The position numbers and the translations under genes were made by a program. From UBA1181 sp045226255 (GTDB lineage Bacteria > Bacteroidota > Bacteroidia > Bacteroidales > Paludibacteraceae), in NCBI GenBank assembly GCA_045226255.1, contig JBGVCG010000016.1, forward strand, positions 310,001-374,000: 64,000 bases of DNA, in the 5' to 3' direction. Below are positions 61,997-64,000 of this stretch, in pieces. How positions within the stretch are numbered: position 1 is the first letter of the stretch; each line of letters begins with the position of its first letter. The notes below the pieces were generated by a model. It saw only the letters and a program-made list of their open reading frames with translations, did not search any database and was not told the DNA's origin.

Positions 61997-64000
61997 ATGA
62001 AAAGAATTGTAAAGAAACTAATTCTAATTGGAACAACGACGATAATGGCATCGTGCACAAACATAACGAAGGATTCCATTGACAAACAAGTGGACGAGTT
62101 GTACGGCAAGATGAACCAAGAAGAACGCATCGCACAGCTTTGCGGCAAAATACACCTCGAAAGTTTTTTTCATGAGGATGGTAGTCTCGACACCCTAAAG
62201 TGTGAACGTGAATTGGGGAACGGCATCGGTCATTTCTCCCAGTACGCCGTCGGACAAAGGAAGAGTCCGGACGAGCTACGCGACATGGTGGCAAAGATGC
62301 AAGACTGGCTGATCCACAACACACCCAACGGCATACCCGCCATCTTCCACGAAGAGGTCCTGAGCGGCATCGCCACCTACGACGCCACCGTCTATCCGCA
62401 ACAAATAGGACTCGCCTGCTCCTTCAACCCGGAGTTGGCAGAGACCAAGACCCGGCAAACAGCCAACAACTTCAGGAAAATAGGAGGTCGCATGGCGCTA
62501 TCGCCGATGGTTGACGTGGTACGCAACCCCTCTTTCAACCGATTAGAAGAGTCGTACGGAGAGGATGGTTACCTGTCCGCCGCCATGGGTGTGGCCTTCG
62601 TGAAAGGTCTTCAAGGCGATGATCTGAAGACAGGCATCGCGGCTTGCAGCAAACACTTCCTTGGCTACGGAGGCGGATGCGATGCCCCTGAAAAAGAGTT
62701 GATGGAGGACATCATCTTACCGCACGAAGCCATCATCCGTGAAGGGAAGAGCCAGTGCATCATGACGGGTTACCACCCTTTCCATGGCACGAAATGCGTG
62801 AGGAACAAACAGTTACAGCAAAACATCCTCCGCACCTACCTTCAATTCAAGGGAGCCACCTTCAGCGATTATTGGTCTGTTGACCAATCTGACGAAAGCG
62901 TAGACACACTGACGAAAGCGGTCGAGGCCATTAACAACGGCAACGACGTGGACCTGCCGAACGGAGACTGCTACAAATACCTGCCAGAAGCGCTGCAGAA
63001 AGGATTGGTCAGTGAGGCGACCCTCGAAGCGGCGGTTAAACGTGTACTGAAGCTTAAAGTCCAATTAGGTCTGTTGGACAAAGACGCGAAGCTTTACGAG
63101 GAGGGACACATCGAATTCGACACCCCGGAAGAGAGGCAAACCGCCTATGAGCTCGCCACACAATCGGTCGTGCTCCTGAAAAACGACGGAACGCTCCCGC
63201 TCATCCGTCCTGAAAAGATATTCCTTACAGGTCCGAACGCCCATAGCATGTGGGCGATGTTAGGCGACTACACTTACCACTCCATGCGCTATTTCTGGCA
63301 ACTGAAGATAGAAGACGATATGCACCCGCACATCGTCAGCCTCAAAGAGGGAATGAGCGCTAAACTGCCTCAGGAATGTACGCTGGAATACAGCAGAGGT
63401 TGCGACTGGACAGAAAAGGTGGAGACCATCATCGAAGAGGGAGGCGACTCTCGGGCCGCCTACATGAGATCCATCCAGAACCGCCGCATCGACAGCGGGG
63501 AGAAAGCCGATAGCACAACTGCCCTGAAAATGGCCGCCCAGAGCGACGTCATCATCGCCGCCATGGGAGAAAACGTCATCCTATGCGGGGAGAACAGAGA
63601 CCGCACCTCTCTCCGCCTTCCTGGCGAGCAAGAGCAATACGTGGAGAAACTCATCGCAACAGGCAAACCTGTCGTGCTCATCCTATTCGGCGGGCGCGCA
63701 CAGATCATCTCTGGCATTGCGGACAAATGCGCCGCCATCATCCAGGCATGGTACCCTGGCGAAGAGGGAGGAAACGCCTTGGCGGACATCCTCTACGGCA
63801 ACGTCAACCCATCAGGCAAACTGAGCATCAGCTACCCTGCGGAAGAGATACATGAAGCTATCTGCTACAACTACGGAATCGAGAGCGACAAACGCATCGC
63901 CTACCCGTTCGGGTTCGGACTCTCCTACACAACCTTCGAGTACTCTAACTTGAACATGGGTTCCAACTTCCAGACAGCGGAACCTGAGATAAAACTCAGC
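61997..64000 (+). CDS. Glycoside hydrolase family 3 lipoprotein (N-terminal 668 residues; runs off window)
   Basis: The frame is open from ATG 61997 to the last base of the window. A lipoprotein signal (lipobox MASC, Cys17) is followed by the GH3 TIM-barrel domain (about 25-350) with ACSKHFLGYGGG (Lys219, His220) and the nucleophile region GATFSDYWSV (Asp291). The second GH3 domain (about 380-600) has QSVVLLKNDGTLPL, GENRDRTSLRLPGEQ and IIQAWYPGEEGGNALADILYG, then YPFGFGLSYTTF, with the fibronectin-like domain expected beyond the window. It should release beta-linked glucose or xylose at the cell surface or in the periplasm. The exact sugar cannot be told. Confidence 0.93.
   Translation, partial: MKRIVKKLILIGTTTIMASCTNITKDSIDKQVDELYGKMNQEERIAQLCGKIHLESFFHEDGSLDTLKCERELGNGIGHFSQYAVGQRKSPDELRDMVAKMQDWLIHNTPNGIPAIFHEEVLSGIATYDATVYPQQIGLACSFNPELAETKTRQTANNFRKIGGRMALSPMVDVVRNPSFNRLEESYGEDGYLSAAMGVAFVKGLQGDDLKTGIAACSKHFLGYGGGCDAPEKELMEDIILPHEAIIREGKSQCIMTGYHPFHGTKCVRNKQLQQNILRTYLQFKGATFSDYWSVDQSDESVDTLTKAVEAINNGNDVDLPNGDCYKYLPEALQKGLVSEATLEAAVKRVLKLKVQLGLLDKDAKLYEEGHIEFDTPEERQTAYELATQSVVLLKNDGTLPLIRPEKIFLTGPNAHSMWAMLGDYTYHSMRYFWQLKIEDDMHPHIVSLKEGMSAKLPQECTLEYSRGCDWTEKVETIIEEGGDSRAAYMRSIQNRRIDSGEKADSTTALKMAAQSDVIIAAMGENVILCGENRDRTSLRLPGEQEQYVEKLIATGKPVVLILFGGRAQIISGIADKCAAIIQAWYPGEEGGNALADILYGNVNPSGKLSISYPAEEIHEAICYNYGIESDKRIAYPFGFGLSYTTFEYSNLNMGSNFQTAEPEIKLS

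Overview
The window looks like a chromosomal segment of a member of the order Bacteroidales (phylum Bacteroidota). Many genes are preceded by the Bacteroidota -7 element TAnnTTTG and most lack a Shine-Dalgarno sequence. The gene set is typical of the group: PPi-dependent phosphofructokinase, an ATP-dependent propionyl/acetyl-CoA carboxylase trio, TonB-dependent receptor, DcaP-like porins, anaerobic ribonucleotide reductase, DUF349 and DUF4625 proteins, and large surface proteins with C-terminal tails resembling type IX secretion (T9SS) sorting domains. The genus cannot be fixed from the sequence alone. No rRNA, tRNA, CRISPR array, insertion sequence or prophage was seen.

Layout: 1-2.3 kb, end of gltD and asnB (nitrogen assimilation). 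2.5-3.0 kb, a YoeB-type toxin-antitoxin pair. 3.3-6.8 kb, a four-gene minus-strand operon (His/Cys-rich small membrane protein, TonB receptor, two DUF4625-type lipoproteins, one with a Glu-His tail) that is probably a metal-uptake locus. 7-8.4 kb, two orphan envelope proteins. 8.7-16.8 kb, minus-strand housekeeping genes: glmS, a nuclease lipoprotein, mtaB behind an unusual leader, an M48 protease, rlmI-like, pth and rplY. 17-20.5 kb, envelope genes of unknown role, including a HExxH lipoprotein. 20.9-28.2 kb, PPi-PFK, tandem paralogous barrel proteins, a Fic protein, an RsmF-like methyltransferase, an MBL hydrolase and an FtsB/DivIC-like protein. 28.4-32.3 kb, a four-module Cys-rich repeat surface protein. 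32.8-42 kb, mdh, metK, a porin, a DUF349 protein, a DUF456 protein, purU and a THUMP-like methyltransferase. 41.9-48 kb, nrdDG with a long structured leader, then a DASS dicarboxylate transporter and a porin separated by a strand-specific RNA hairpin. 48.3-52.1 kb, the biotin-dependent carboxylase operon. 53.1-60.6 kb, a giant 1910-residue Cys/His-repeat surface protein followed closely by an OmpA-type anchor protein. 60.7-64 kb, a metallophosphoesterase and the start of a GH3 glycosidase lipoprotein that runs off the window.

Functionally, PPi-PFK, Mdh, the dicarboxylate transporter and the CoA carboxylase fit an anaerobic succinate/propionate fermenter. The most unusual parts are the giant repeat protein with its OmpA-family neighbour, the modular Cys-rich surface protein, a compact promoter/7-codon ORF/hairpin unit before mtaB, a 15-bp G.U-rich hairpin between transporter and porin, and dispersed heptamer arrays that place TTAA in every reading frame at gene ends.
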